A stretch of DNA of 64,000 bases from Rhodamnia argentea (Eukaryota; Streptophyta; Magnoliopsida; Myrtales; Myrtaceae): NCBI RefSeq assembly GCF_020921035.1, contig NC_063158.1, positions 3,454,001-3,518,000 of the forward strand. Direction: 5' to 3'. The position numbers and the translations under genes were made by a program. The stretch's first letter is position 1. Every line of letters starts with the position of its first letter. Below the pieces are notes generated by a model. That model had not been told where the DNA came from. It did not search any database and was given only the letters and a program-made list of their open reading frames with translations. Positions 24,200 to 35,113 of the stretch are shown in pieces.

Positions 24200-24445
24200 G
24201 CTCGGTGACCAGTTGGAGAAAAAAAAAGGAAAAGAAAAAAAAAAGTAAGTAACATTGAAGATATTATTAAAAATTGCCATGTCAAAGTCGGCGACCGTCT
24301 ATGTCAGTGCCTGCAGACTAAAATTAATCGGATGAACTGAATTGGCACAAATAGCTATCAAAGTTGGAAAATTTTAGTCTTAATTGGCAAAAAGAAAAAA
24401 AAAGGTTTAGAGCTGAATTGACACAATTGCAATAGGTTTGTGACT
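24200..24445. mobile_element. Partial 'gtcctaaacc' MITE inside the second RING duplication unit
   Basis: A pyrimidine tract, a small GC-rich core (24150-24215), a purine tract and a right arm ('gaattgacacaattgcaata') are present. The left arm is not recognisable. It is absent from the equivalent place in the first unit, so it arrived after duplication or was lost from the other copy. Confidence 0.45.
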
Positions 24446-24888
24446 CGTCGATGCAACCACACCCCAATAATAACCACTTGCAACGCAAGCCTAATCCACA
24501 CGCATAAGCCCATTCCTTAACCACTAATTAAGCCAATCTACTAGAATTGATTAGTGTACAATAACACAGCCAATCCCACAGAATTAGGTTTCAATGGTAT
24601 ATAGAACAAATCCTTGCGTATAATTAAAGTATGATGAGTGTTCAAAAGCGATCCTAATCCTTGAGAAGTCACCGGGCACAATGCTATTGCTCTCCAACAA
24701 CAGCGTTATTCCTTCATCGATCAGCCCAAGCGTTTTCTCTCATGGATGAAGAGCATTGTGCAAGCAAAAGAAATTCTGAGAACATACAATGGAATCAACA
24801 AATAGGAAAATAGCAAATCGATTATCAAATTTGTTTCACGACTTTACATGAGCCTTCCCTTTCAAAGAAAAAGATCTAGAAGCAAAGA

Positions 24889-25290
24889 TTACGACGTGGG
24901 TAACTCGTGTCTACATGTGGGACAAGTATGTGCAACGTTTAGCCACTTCTCGATGCAACTGCTGTGAAATTCGTGAGAGCAACCCAGGCGACTCACTTCA
25001 TCGCCCACCGCCGGCTCTTCCAAGCAGATCCCACATACCTCGCTCGGATCGCGGGGCTTCCGTATCACCGCCTTCTCCAGACCTTGAATCGCCGGCTTCG
25101 ACGCCGCCTCGGACCTCCAGGGCATCTCTTGGATGTCGGGTCGCAGAACTGCCCCCATTGGACTCTGACCCGCCAGTTGGATTTCGATCTCGGGACTGGT
25201 GTATGTGACGTGCATGAGAGCGTGAGGCAGCGACGGGTCATCGGACATCGACCTCGGAGAAGAAAAAAAATGAATTTCATAGGTTGACAT
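24889..25290 (-). CDS. RING-H2 finger protein, internally deleted tandem copy
   Basis: This 133-residue intronless ORF matches the 251-residue copy at both ends: MS(T/N)Y, LPHALMHVTY, and the complete RING-H2 with CGIC, CSHEFHSSC and CPTCRHE. It lacks about 118 middle residues; the removed stretch corresponds to about 22275-22628 of the first copy, an in-frame 354-bp difference. All zinc ligands remain, so it could still be a RING protein with a different or missing substrate domain. Upstream and downstream flanks are also shared with the first copy, showing a segmental tandem duplication. Expression is unknown; it may be a decaying copy. Confidence 0.6.
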   Translation of the reverse strand: MSTYEIHFFSSPRSMSDDPSLPHALMHVTYTSPEIEIQLAGQSPMGAVLRPDIQEMPWRSEAASKPAIQGLEKAVIRKPRDPSEVCGICLEEPAVGDEVSRLGCSHEFHSSCIEKWLNVAHTCPTCRHELPTS

Positions 25291-25573
25291 GTTTTTTTTT
25301 TTTTCTTCTTGTGTGTGACTTCGTGATCGGAGTTTGTGAATTCACGGCCAAATATGCATTTACAAAACGTAAGAGTCCTTTTTATAGACACTTGAGTATG
25401 GCAAGATAAGATCCAATTCGGAAACCTGGGATTGTCATCTATTCCTAGTAGGCAAAGACTTCCTAGTTTCGGTCAGATAATTTTATTTCAAATCCAGTTT
25501 TCAAATTAAGGAGAGTTACCACGATACAAGATTAACTTATTGATCTATGTATTCTGCCTATTTGTCTAAGTAT

Positions 25574-25626
25574 GCAATATCTTTAAGGGGTTTTTTTTTT
25601 TCTTTTGTCGGAGCAATATCTTTAAG
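25574..25626 (-). repeat. Ultrashort poly(T) insertion with target duplication and preserved empty site (copy 7)
   Basis: GCAATATCTTTAAG is at 25574-25587 and 25613-25626 (14 bp, perfect). The 25-bp insert is GGG, a T-run, then CTTTTGTCGGA. The paralogous unit has the uninterrupted site once at about 22988-23001, so this is a true insertion that postdates the duplication. Confidence 0.8.
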
Positions 25627-25880
25627 TTATTTCAAGCAATATAATCTATTATTTTTCTTTTCGGGATAAATCCTATGACACGGACATGCAAACCGGCCAC
25701 TTGGATAGAGAAAAAAAAAAAGGAATAGATTACAGTTAGGGTTTCTCCCTCAAGGGTTATCCCGTAGAATGTTATCTATTAAGAACCGAGTAGAGTTGTA
25801 TTACAAATCTACATGTCACCTCTATTTGAATTTTGGAACTTCTCCTAATCGAGATGCTTTATTTGAATTTGACTAATTTC

Positions 25881-26446
25881 AACAAAGTCATACGAAATTA
25901 TCTAATTAAAAATCCATCGTGAACGTTTAGAGAACACGTAAAGATGGATTAGAAACTCTTTATTTTCTTCCTTTTTCAAAGTCAGTAAACCTTGAAGTTG
26001 TTTTCCCTAAAAAAAAAAAAAAAAAGCAACAACAAAGCACCGCGGAATCTCTGTTCGTGGGAAACAGACCCGGTCCAACCTCGACCGGTTCGACCGGGTC
26101 GACAAATGCGTTGGGCAGAGCACGAAGAAGCTTTCCAATCAAATATTCTCATTCATATCTAGGAGCACAAAAGCACAGTAGCCTCCGTGAAGTCCCACTC
26201 CGAACCGTCCGATCACGTCCTGAAAATGGGACATTTGCAATCGGACGGACATCGGTTCGGTGCGGGACGAGACTATCGTGCGCCGATTGGCACGTGAGAA
26301 GTAAACAAGAGGTGCCCCTTGGAAAGATCACACAAACCCGTGGGTGATGGTGGCGGCCGGCTCATTTTCTTCTCCCAATCGAGAATCCCATCTTCAAACA
26401 TCTCTAATCTGAACAGGAAGCTCCAGAACTTTTGCTTCTCTAAGAT

Positions 26447-26480
<34 letters not shown>

Positions 26481-26592
26481 ACCAATCTCGTTGAACCAGT
26501 GGCCGCGCAGCGTATTGCTTTCGAGCTGACCGACCGACGGAATTCGGAGCTCGGCGTTTCCCCCGTCGGACACAAGTCGGGCGTATCATCAG
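25881..26592. other. Intergenic region with possible distal 5' leader of the A20/AN1 gene
   Basis: No supported ORF. A (CT)n run at about 26450-26477 is followed by GC-richer DNA ending in CAG|GTAACG at 26593, which could be a 5'-UTR exon end. A TATA-like box much closer to the A20/AN1 start competes with this reading. Confidence 0.3.
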
Positions 26593-26906
26593 GTAACGGA
26601 GACTGAACTTCTCGCGTTCTCTTGTTGATTCGAGTACGCTTGCGGATTGTAGAGGTTGGAGCATTCAGCGGAAATCAATTATGAACGATAGTCAACCGGT
26701 GATGCTTCTTTCAAACTGAAACATGGCGATTGATTCTTCCCGGAGGTCCGACATAGCTTGAGCTTGAATAATAGTACAACCAGTTCCGCATTTCTTTTTT
26801 TCGTTACTTTAATGGGCGATTGGTTCTACAATCCGGAACTGGGTTTTGAATTTCCTTAGAAAAAAAGGGACTTTGATCGGAACCGGCAGGCTTCAGGCAT
26901 ATTTGG

Positions 26907-27440
26907 GGAAAATCATCTAAAAAGTCTCAAACATATTACAGCTGTGGTAATTTAATCTTAATCTTTTTTTTTTCAAATTGAGTATTAAATTTTTTTTACT
27001 TTTGTGCCAATTCAGTCTATTTAGTCAACTTTAGGCGACTCACGCTACGTAGAGAATTTTTAATAATATTTTGATATTTTTTTTAATTATTTTTTTCCTT
27101 TTTCTTCTTCCTCCCCTAGCCGGTCACCGCCCCTCGCCCTTGCCGGCGCTAGGCGGAGCTCTCCTGCGGCTAGTAGCCGATCCAGCGATCGGCTGGAGGA
27201 CGAAGAAGAAGAAAAAGAAAAAAAAAAAAGAATAGATGAAAGGAGAAAAAATAAATAAAAAATAAAAGTTTGAAAAAGATATTAAAATATTACTAAAAAT
27301 TATTACATCAGTGTCGGTAGCACCACATCAAGTTGGCCGGACAAAAGATTTAGGACTCAATTGGCGGGAGAAAAATATTTACGGTTAAATTAACACAATT
27401 ACAATAAGTTTAGGAATTTTTTGATAAATTTTTCACGTAC
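26907..27440. mobile_element. MITE of the 'gtcctaaacc' arm family upstream of the A20/AN1 gene
   Basis: The left end is GGAAAATCATCTAAAAAGTC, and the right end, 'taggaattttttgataaatt' followed by TTTTC, is its inverse. Inside are a pyrimidine tract, GC-rich core (27115-27200) and purine tract. If the upstream leader exon at 26592 is real, this element lies in the 5'-UTR intron. Confidence 0.6.
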
Positions 27441-27923
27441 TTTATGAGCAATATGTGGCACAGTGATTGATAGGATATTGATTGGCTTTCTTAACGGACA
27501 ATTCACGATATAAAATCGAGAACTTAATTGATTAAAAGTTGGTTCCCTAACTTTTTTTTTTTTTAAAACCTAAGAACCTACTCGGTTCCTGTTTGAACCG
27601 GTGGTGCGGTTTGACGAACCAGTCCGATTGCTCACCCCTTGATTCGTACCGTCTCTTCTTGATTGTAAATTTTGTTTAATAATTTGAGATTTTGTTTTTA
27701 CAAATTTCTATAATATGGAGCGCCGTGATAAAAACGGATACGTGACTCATTTCAACGTCTAAGAAGAGTCTTTTATCTTGTTCTTTATCGATTAGCAAAC
27801 AAATTAGGTAAATCCAATTCAGCAATTCGCCTGATGTGCTATAATAGGTCGTACGAATCCAAATAGTTATAGCCTTTCCATTTTCGGCCTGATTTTATAC
27901 TCCGCTCCTGAAACTTCTCTAAC

Positions 27924-27932
27924 GCTATAAAA
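27924..27932 (+). promoter_or_regulatory. Candidate TATA box of the A20/AN1 gene
   Basis: CTATAAAAT lies about 175 bp upstream of the ATG in otherwise moderate-GC DNA. Initiation about 30 bp downstream would give a leader of about 145 nt. Confidence 0.4.
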
Positions 27933-28105
27933 TTACTCGCGACCTGACCGATATTCCATCCACAAGATTATATTCTGGTTTCCGCCGCCGAAATTCTCGA
28001 ACAAGATCGGCACCACAATACCCGAATTCAATCTCTCCAAGCCCTTTACAGGTTACTTACGCAATCCTTTCGCATCAGTCAGGAAGTAGAAGAAGAAGAA
28101 GAGAG

Positions 28106-28786
28106 ATGGGTTCGGAGCGCAATGACAGCGTCCCCGTCGCCGCCGAGGCGTGGCTCTGCGCCAATAACTGCGGCTTCTGGGGCAACGCGGCCACCATGGG
28201 CCTCTGCTCCAAGTGCTTCAGGGACTTGTGTCTCCGGGAGCAGCATGCTGCCGCCGCCAAGGCTGCTGTGGAGAAGTCCCTCAGCCCCGAGACCACCCCG
28301 GCGGCCCCACAAGAAGGCAGGGGCAAGGAAACTGCGCAGGTCGGGGTCAGCAACGGGGCATCGAGCTCGGAGTTGGCGCCTGCAAGCGGCGAACCGCAGT
28401 CGAAGGCCGCAAACAGGTAGTGTACTGGGCAGGTCGAGGGGCTAGTGGTGATGCCTGCCCGCCCCACCTTAAAAGACCCATTTTTCTTTTCATTAGTATC
28501 ATGTAATTCGTTACTTTGTAGTGTCCTTAAAGATGTTAATCGGAGAACATCAGTTCTAGTTGTTCTAAATCGAAAAATTTCCTGGTCCATGACTGCCGCT
28601 AGGTGCGAGACGTGCAACAGGAAGGTTGGTCCGACGGGTTTCAAGTGCAAGTGCGGATCCACGTTCTGCGGGGCTCACCGGTACCCGGAGAGCCACGGGT
28701 GCGGGTTCGACTTCAAGAGATCGGGTCGGGACGCGATCGCAAAGGCCAACCCTTTGATCAAGGCGGACAAGGTGGACAGGATCTGA
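28106..28786 (+). CDS. A20/AN1 zinc-finger stress-associated protein (SAP2/At1g12440 type)
   Basis: Exons are 28106-28416 and 28603-28786 with a 186-nt GT-AG intron; joined length is 495 nt, or 164 residues, near the usual about 170. The A20 finger (about 18-37) reads CANNC-x11-CSKC, and AAAAKAAVEKSL follows. The AN1 finger (from about residue 105) begins RCETCNRKVGPTGFKCKC and runs through FCGAHRYPESHGC to the conserved KADKVDRI end. SAPs of this type work in abiotic-stress responses as ubiquitin-binding or E3-like regulators. The odd feature is the intron: Arabidopsis relatives I recall have uninterrupted coding sequence. Without splicing, the first exon stops at TAG (28418-28420) after 104 residues, leaving an A20-only protein. 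Confidence 0.9.
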
Positions 28787-31700
28787 ATGTGGTGATTAAG
28801 GGACTGCAAGTAAATAATTCGGGTTTTGGAGTTAGTGGGATTCATGTTCTTTCTTTTTCCTAGTCGGAGCAATTGCTCTTGGAATGTTCTGCCTTCATTT
28901 GTTGGTCCCGGAACGATTGTTTGAAACAATGCGAACGAAAACAGAGATCTCGAGACAAAAACTGTTGATGTATCACTGTTAACTTCGTTTTGAGGAATTT
29001 TTAACTTAAGCTCCTTCATGCAAAGAGAAAATCCTTTCGGACATGAAAAGAAGTTTCTCTTTTTCCTTTGGGGGTTCGTCGCCAGCACAAGAAGTGACTA
29101 ACAAATCTGGCTTTTTAATCAGAATAAGTGATTAGTCTGGGCGATCACCCAACATTGTTTGCCAAAAGAATGGTGAGTCATTATCGGAAACGGAACTTTC
29201 AGCAAATGGGTGTTCTCAGGCAATGCGATCACGTGTTGGAACGGGCGGTCAATCGACCCACAATGATGGACTCGCCCAAGTACTTGGTCGTGGGTCATAC
29301 TGGTAACGCCGGGGGCAGCCATCGATGCCGGTCGCGCTCGATGCCGATCACGCCCCTCGGCACCGTTTCTTTTCTACCAATAGACTGTTAGTGGTGAGTG
29401 TTGTGGGCTTCTAGTTTGAAGAAGTGAATGAAGCCCCGGGGCTGATGCACAATGCTTTAGCTCCATAACACTTCCCTCGGCAATTTCCAGGCCTCTTCGT
29501 CGGTGCCCTTCGAAGTGCTGTGGGCCCTAATTGTGTTGAAATAACCAATTTCAAGAAGGCTCTAGTATGCTGCTCAAGATGTTTAGAGAAAAAAAAATAC
29601 TCGGATAAATAGTCTAGAAAGTTGTAGAAAATATCTAACATATTGCTATTGCCCAGTTTGTGCAACATATTACAACCATAAGCCGCGCTAATATAGGATT
29701 AACGTTTGCTGCCTACACGTTGAGATCCGGATGATTGATTTAAACCCCAGTCAAGGATGGAAAACGAAACCCCCGTGGAAGATCGGTCGCGCCCGTCATG
29801 GATATTAGTAACAATGGAGAAGTGGCCTCTGCGTGTAAACCTTGTGAATTAGATTTCCAGATGTCATGCTAATTTAGTCAATCTGCATCAGAAGCATCAC
29901 TCGTGAATAACCAGCTACAGCTTCGAGGTTGCGCTAGGCGGAAGTCTCTCTTAAATACTCCATGGAAACTTTATTTGAGAGTTTGATAATTACCACATAT
30001 GAGCCATGCGGGTAAACTGCAAATTAACTCATGTAGGATGCCGAAGATGTCAAGTGTCTGTACTGTAGCTTAACCTAGAATTAAGCAAGTAAGTTGCATG
30101 TGTTTCCTGTCTTAATTAGTTGGGAGGTCTAGTTTACCTTTTTTATGAAGAGACAAACTTCACCCGAAATTAGTGGTAAAGTGAGGTTAAACTAGTTTTG
30201 TTATGGAATGCTTCTGTTGAATGGATCTTTATGCGGCAAAAGAAAAAGGAGTCTTAGTCATAGTTTTTGTTCGCATATGCCAACCTGAGTTGCCCAATCG
30301 ATGCATGGATAGAGTTAGAATATAGCTCTCATGTTGGATGTTATACTCGGTGGATATTGAGATGAATGGAAAAGCAAAGCTTGAATTAGAAAGAAGATGC
30401 TCACATGCACATCGTCACTGTTGATAACGACGAAGGATTCAAACAAAACTTTGAGCATATATTGGATCTACGTCGTATCTACAGCTAGAAATTGGAACCT
30501 ACCATGTACACTCTGAAACCAAATATGTTTTTTTTTTTTCATATTTAGTCAAGAATAACTCTCCATATGCCAACAACTAGATCGTACAAGATAAAGTAAC
30601 AAATAAAATGTTCAAAACCCGTAACATTAAAAAAAAAAAAAAAAAAGTCATCCAACTCCATTCCTCATTCATCCATACTTCAAATTCTAATCGCAAAGAT
30701 ATCGATTCATCAAACTAAAACAAGAAAACCTTACCACGCACGCACTAGCGGTGTGTGTGTGTGTGTGTGTGTGAGAACAAAGATGATATTAAATAAAACA
30801 TTCACCCAATTACCTATATGAATGAGTTACAAGATAAAATGAGATGTACATGACTAACCCATGGCCGGTTCTCCGGTTCCCGGACCGATTCTTGGTTCGT
30901 TACTACCCAGAAACCGGGCACCAAATTGCTAGTACAGGTTTAAAAAAATTGGAACCGTGAACTGAATCACATAGTACATATTCTAAAAATTCAGAACCGC
31001 GAAACTGACCAATTCTCATTGGAACTTGGAACCGGACCAGTTCCCATGGTCGGTTCGATCTGGTTCTCGATTCTACCCGGAACCCATTCTCACCTCTATC
31101 TAGCGCCAAGATAGTCATTCCTGCAATTTTGTGTGCATTGTAAAGTACGTCTACAAATCCGTTTGATATGTAGACGTGGTTCTACTATAGCCGAGTTTTT
31201 TCATCGTTATGCTATAAACTGTAATTTGTATAATTCTTAATATATGCTTTAAAATTATAACACCTTGAAGAAGATATTGACCAATTAAACTGATGTATGT
31301 TATAGTTAAGGAGATGCACTGCAGTTATGAGATGTTTGTCAAACGACTTATAAGAACTCCAGTCCTTTTTTCATTGCAAGGATTACTATGAAAACACTGA
31401 ACCAATCATATAAGTGTATGAAATATGCACAATGTGTCCTTAATGCAAGATTTATGTTAGAAACAGTTTTTCACATTGGCTAAAATGGGGCAGGTAATTC
31501 TAAGATTCCTATCTTTGACCAACCCTACCTTTGACTATCATATGGATGTTGAGTAAAGAAAAGAAGCTTAAAAAAAACCCTAGTTAGTTCAAGAAATGAG
31601 ATTTTCTCATCGTAATCTCACTGTTGAAAATAAAACATTGCAGGCGCATAGTCGAAAAAATCGAAACAAAGAGACAGGATCTATTGTTCCTTCGATAATA

Positions 31701-32080
31701 GTATAGAAATAGATATGGAAAACGGGATGTAGATCTTATTAACTTTGAGAAGACAAATGTACTGCTTGGATTTGTCCCCTCAAATAGTTAAACATCTCGT
31801 CAACCAAATCAAGAATCCAAATTTAAGCCACTTCACTATGAACATCCTGACTTTTTCAAAAGATTTTCACCTGGTAATGGGAAAAACCGTGCACGCCCGA
31901 TGGCACACATGATAATCCACTCTCTAATTAGTCCACTAGCTCTAATGCTGCAACCATTGAAACCACCAGCATCGGCCGCTGAGACAACCATCACCACTCG
32001 CGCCTCCCTATGGTTGCTACAGATCAGCTAATGACCTCGGATCCGTGGTGGTCCATGCCTTTGATGAGTATTTTTACTGA
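28787..32080. other. Intergenic DNA, no supported gene
   Basis: This contains the A20/AN1 3' UTR. A GC-richer patch at 29110-29400 holds an 87-codon ORF with no recognisable domain. There is a (GT)n microsatellite at 30753-30772 and a GGTTC/GAACC-rich repeat at about 30860-31105. The last resembles hAT-like repeats that are also found near 39.5 and 62.7 kb. Confidence 0.4.
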
Positions 32081-32287
32081 GCTGAGCCAGAGGTAATTGT
32101 GTCTATCCAGTTGAGTCGAATACAAGGTGAGTCGGTGGAGAAATACATTGTGAGGTTCAAGAAGCTGCAAAAGAGGTGTCAAACCAATCTAACTGATAAA
32201 GAAAGCATCGTGATTGTTCAGAAGGAGCTGAACTTCATTTGGAGAGCGAAATTGGACGGTCAATACGTATATGACATGTTCCTATAA
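32081..32287 (+). pseudogene. Retrotransposon gag fragment
   Basis: The translation includes RIQGESVEKYIVRFKKLQKRC and ends near KLDGQYVYDMF, the pattern of the gag region of plant LTR retrotransposons. It is a 60-70 codon island between stops, with no ATG start, zinc knuckle, protease or polymerase nearby. It is a relic without LTRs that I could match. Confidence 0.5.
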
Positions 32288-33267
32288 GCCTTCTCTACGT
32301 CGGTCACAGCAGAAAACCAGTTCATCATATTCTTTGATCGAGTTGGGAACTTTGTTCTTACATTCGACCTTGGAGGAAAGGTGGAAGTCCTCGATCTATG
32401 TTGACGACCTTAAATAGAAGGCCTTCAACCCCTCATATGGCGCTAATTGGCAATGTGCACGAGAGAGAGAGAGAGATGCAACGAGGCAGCGATGGCAGTT
32501 GTTGGAGGGCTTGCCAGAAGGTAGGGATGGTGGTGAAGCTGGCTCTCTTTTAGTGCATAATGGAAGAAGAAGAAGAAGAAGAAGAAGAAGAAGATCAAGA
32601 TCTCAACCCTTCAAATCACTGACGCTGATGTGTTAATCATGTAGATATATTCATCCTAGCTATTTCGAATGTGAGCAATATTAAGGATGCAAAGATGTCT
32701 ACTGAGTTCGATTTATCAAATGGTATATCAAATTTTCCTTGTCTGAGTTTAGACAAATACCACTCATGTACAGATCGATCCACTTGATTAACTACCCAAT
32801 AAAACTTAAAACATCAGTTTAGTCGACCGAACACGGTCAAAGATCCTTGGTGTCTAGCCCCTAGCATTCATGTTTGGGTAAACATAGCATATAACTTCAA
32901 AGCACAGGTTAAAATTCTCAATCCAAGAGATTCCATCAGAAGGCAAAAGCAAAGGCGGGACAAGCAAGGAGGGGGAGACAAAACAGGTGCATGCACAGGC
33001 AAGAAACTTGTCTTGATTCAGAACGGGGACAAGATCGATCCTGGCATGGGTCAAAATGCATGCAGTTTCAGTCAAAGGAATGAAACAAAAAGATGAAAAT
33101 TTGGCAAGCCTTCCATGTAAGAGAGAGAGAGAGAGAGAGAGAGAGGAGGAGAGGATGGCAATTGTGGCGGTTTCATGGAAGTGCTGTTGAGTTTTGCCTC
33201 GTAAAGGTGCTAGTTCAGTGAAGTGCACGTGTGAACCAGTTCATGTCCAACTTCATTAAATAACCCT

Positions 33268-33301
<34 letters not shown>

Positions 33302-34133
33302 CCCCAAGAGTAAGGAACACCATGCGCAGAAGCACATACCTCTTTGCCTCTCTCCTGAATAGCATGCCAGTCTCATCGAAACTGCAGAAGGCCACTTTAA
33401 ATGAACTGCCTTGACCTTCTCAACTTATCTCAATTGAAGCAACGCTCACGCATGAATTCATGAACTGTTCATCTATCCCCATTATCACCCCGTAATTAAT
33501 GACACCCAGATGGGCCCCTTTTATCCTCCTAGATGTTCTCAAAATCATACATGAAGTAACGAAAAAAAAAAAAAATAAAAAAACAAGTATGAAGATAGTA
33601 AAGCTTGCATCGTTGGTTTCATAAAAATGTATGATCAATAGCACAAACCCCATCGTGCAATGACTTGAAATTCAAACACTTAAGTTTCTGGAGAAGATCA
33701 GTCTCTGAGAAGAAGGTTGAACCATTGCGAGAGAAAATACCTTCGAAGCTAGGAGGAACCAAAAAATAAATCGTAAAACTGATCAGCAAACTCGGCAAAA
33801 CAAATTCTATCAAATCCAAGTTCCTCAGATCCTATAATGCAAGAGCAACATCGACGGAAGATTTCACAGAAGTCGCCTCACCGCCCAATTTACATGGTTC
33901 TTCAAATCAAACACAATCATTCCTAGGCCTAGTCGGGAAAAATGAGAAATGAAATCAGCTAATCGATCGAAGAAGACAGAAAACCTAAAGTTCATTCGAA
34001 GAAAAATAAAACCACAGATTGCTTCCACTAGTAGCTACAAAAGTTCCGGCTATCTCCTAGCAAGCTTCAATGTGCTCATGAGAGAGAGAGATATTAGAAT
34101 TAAAAGAGAAAGGAACATAACTGAAATTTTTCG
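32288..34133. other. Intergenic DNA with microsatellites; AHL 3' region
   Basis: No supported gene. (GA)n at 32464-32477, (GAA)n at about 32566-32593, (GA)n at 33120-33146 and (CT)n at 33271-33298. The last part is the 3' flank of the AHL gene. Confidence 0.45.
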
Positions 34134-35051
34134 CTAGTAAGGCGGTCTAGCTCCAGACCAGTAAGCTTCGGATGGCATTTGTATCGAGTTGAGGAGATTT
34201 GGAGGCAACCCGTGAAATAGTCCCGCGTTGTTCGGATCTCCCATGAGCTGTGGCGGTGGCTGCTGGTGTTGTGGTGTCTGCCCTCCAACACCGCTGACTG
34301 GGGATCCCATGCTCCCTCCTTGGACTTGAATTCCAGCATCATCCTCCTCCAGAGGCAGCCTCTCATACGCAGCATTGCTAAATGAGGCCGCCATGATCAC
34401 GATGGGGCCCGAGGCGATAAGCGTCCCCACGACGCTCCCCCCAACCACCTGCCCTTGCCCACCTGCCAAGTATATGGTCAGCCCTGAGGCTGCAGGTGGC
34501 GCGGGAGGCGGCAGGAACGACCCAGCTAGGGATAGGATTTCGAACCGGCCGTGCAGCGTGACGATCGCACCCGGCGAGGCTGGTTGCCTGAGGGTGACGT
34601 TGGTGACAGTCCCGCTCCCGCTCATTATGCACACCCCACTCTGCCTCCGCCTTGCAAAGGTGGCGACGCTCTCGACGATGTCGCAGCCATCCGCGATCTC
34701 CATAACATGGGTGCGGAGCGCGTTGGCGCTGTCCCGGGTGATTATGATGGGGGGCTTCGGCTTGTTCTTGGATCCAGCTGGCCTCCCTCGGGGCCTCCTC
34801 GTGATCTCTCCCTCTCCGCCTTGACCGCCAACCATGAGCTGTTGGTCCTTGCCAAATTCACCGCCCTTAGGGTTGTTGTCGCCGTTGTTGCTGTCATCGC
34901 GCTCCCGTTTGAGGGAGCCGCTGCCGCCACTCCTCTCATCCTCGGAGCTCGGCGGGTGGTGGAGGAACTGGTGTTGCTGCTGTTGGAGCTGGAAGTCTCT
35001 GGTGTGAAAGGGTGGAGGAAGAGAGTGGCCATGAGCAGAAGCTGGATCCAT
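34134..35051 (-). CDS. AT-hook nuclear-localized protein, clade A (AHL24/AHL22 type)
   Basis: This single-exon ORF has 305 residues. After a Gln/His-rich start comes an AT-hook ([17 protein letters not shown], about 86-101), then a PPC/DUF296 domain (about 112-232) with [12 protein letters not shown], the [12 protein letters not shown] core motif and [15 protein letters not shown]. The tail ends YWSGARPPY. One type-I AT-hook, one PPC domain and no introns define AHL clade A. Such proteins bind AT-rich DNA in the nucleus and, through PPC trimers, regulate hypocotyl growth, flowering and hormone genes. The GA-rich tract just upstream of the ATG is in the leader. The N-terminus (MDP...HTRDFQLQ) and C-terminus favour AHL24 as nearest relative, from memory. 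Confidence 0.93.
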   Translation of the reverse strand: MDPASAHGHSLPPPFHTRDFQLQQQQHQFLHHPPSSEDERSGGSGSLKRERDDSNNGDNNPKGGEFGKDQQLMVGGQGGEGEITRRPRGRPAGSKNKPKPPIIITRDSANALRTHVMEIADGCDIVESVATFARRRQSGVCIMSGSGTVTNVTLRQPASPGAIVTLHGRFEILSLAGSFLPPPAPPAASGLTIYLAGGQGQVVGGSVVGTLIASGPIVIMAASFSNAAYERLPLEEDDAGIQVQGGSMGSPVSGVGGQTPQHQQPPPQLMGDPNNAGLFHGLPPNLLNSIQMPSEAYWSGARPPY

Positions 35052-35087
35052 CAGTTCTTGGTTACATACACAAAATTAGGCAAATTG

Positions 35088-35113
35088 CAAAGAGAGAGAG
35101 AGAGAGAGAGAGA
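35088..35113. repeat. (GA)n tract in the AHL 5' leader
   Basis: An AG dinucleotide run lies 37-62 bp upstream of the AHL start codon; on the coding strand it is a CT run. Similar runs lie near the other gene starts in the window. Confidence 0.85.

Noticed and set aside
28075..28662. 195-codon minus-strand ORF opposite the A20/AN1 gene
   Set aside because: Antisense to a clear coding exon and its intron; no recognisable domain.
29425..29455. GAATGAAGCCCCGG, reminiscent of the complement of miR166
   Set aside because: Matches only the central part of the mature sequence and no partner arm is visible nearby.
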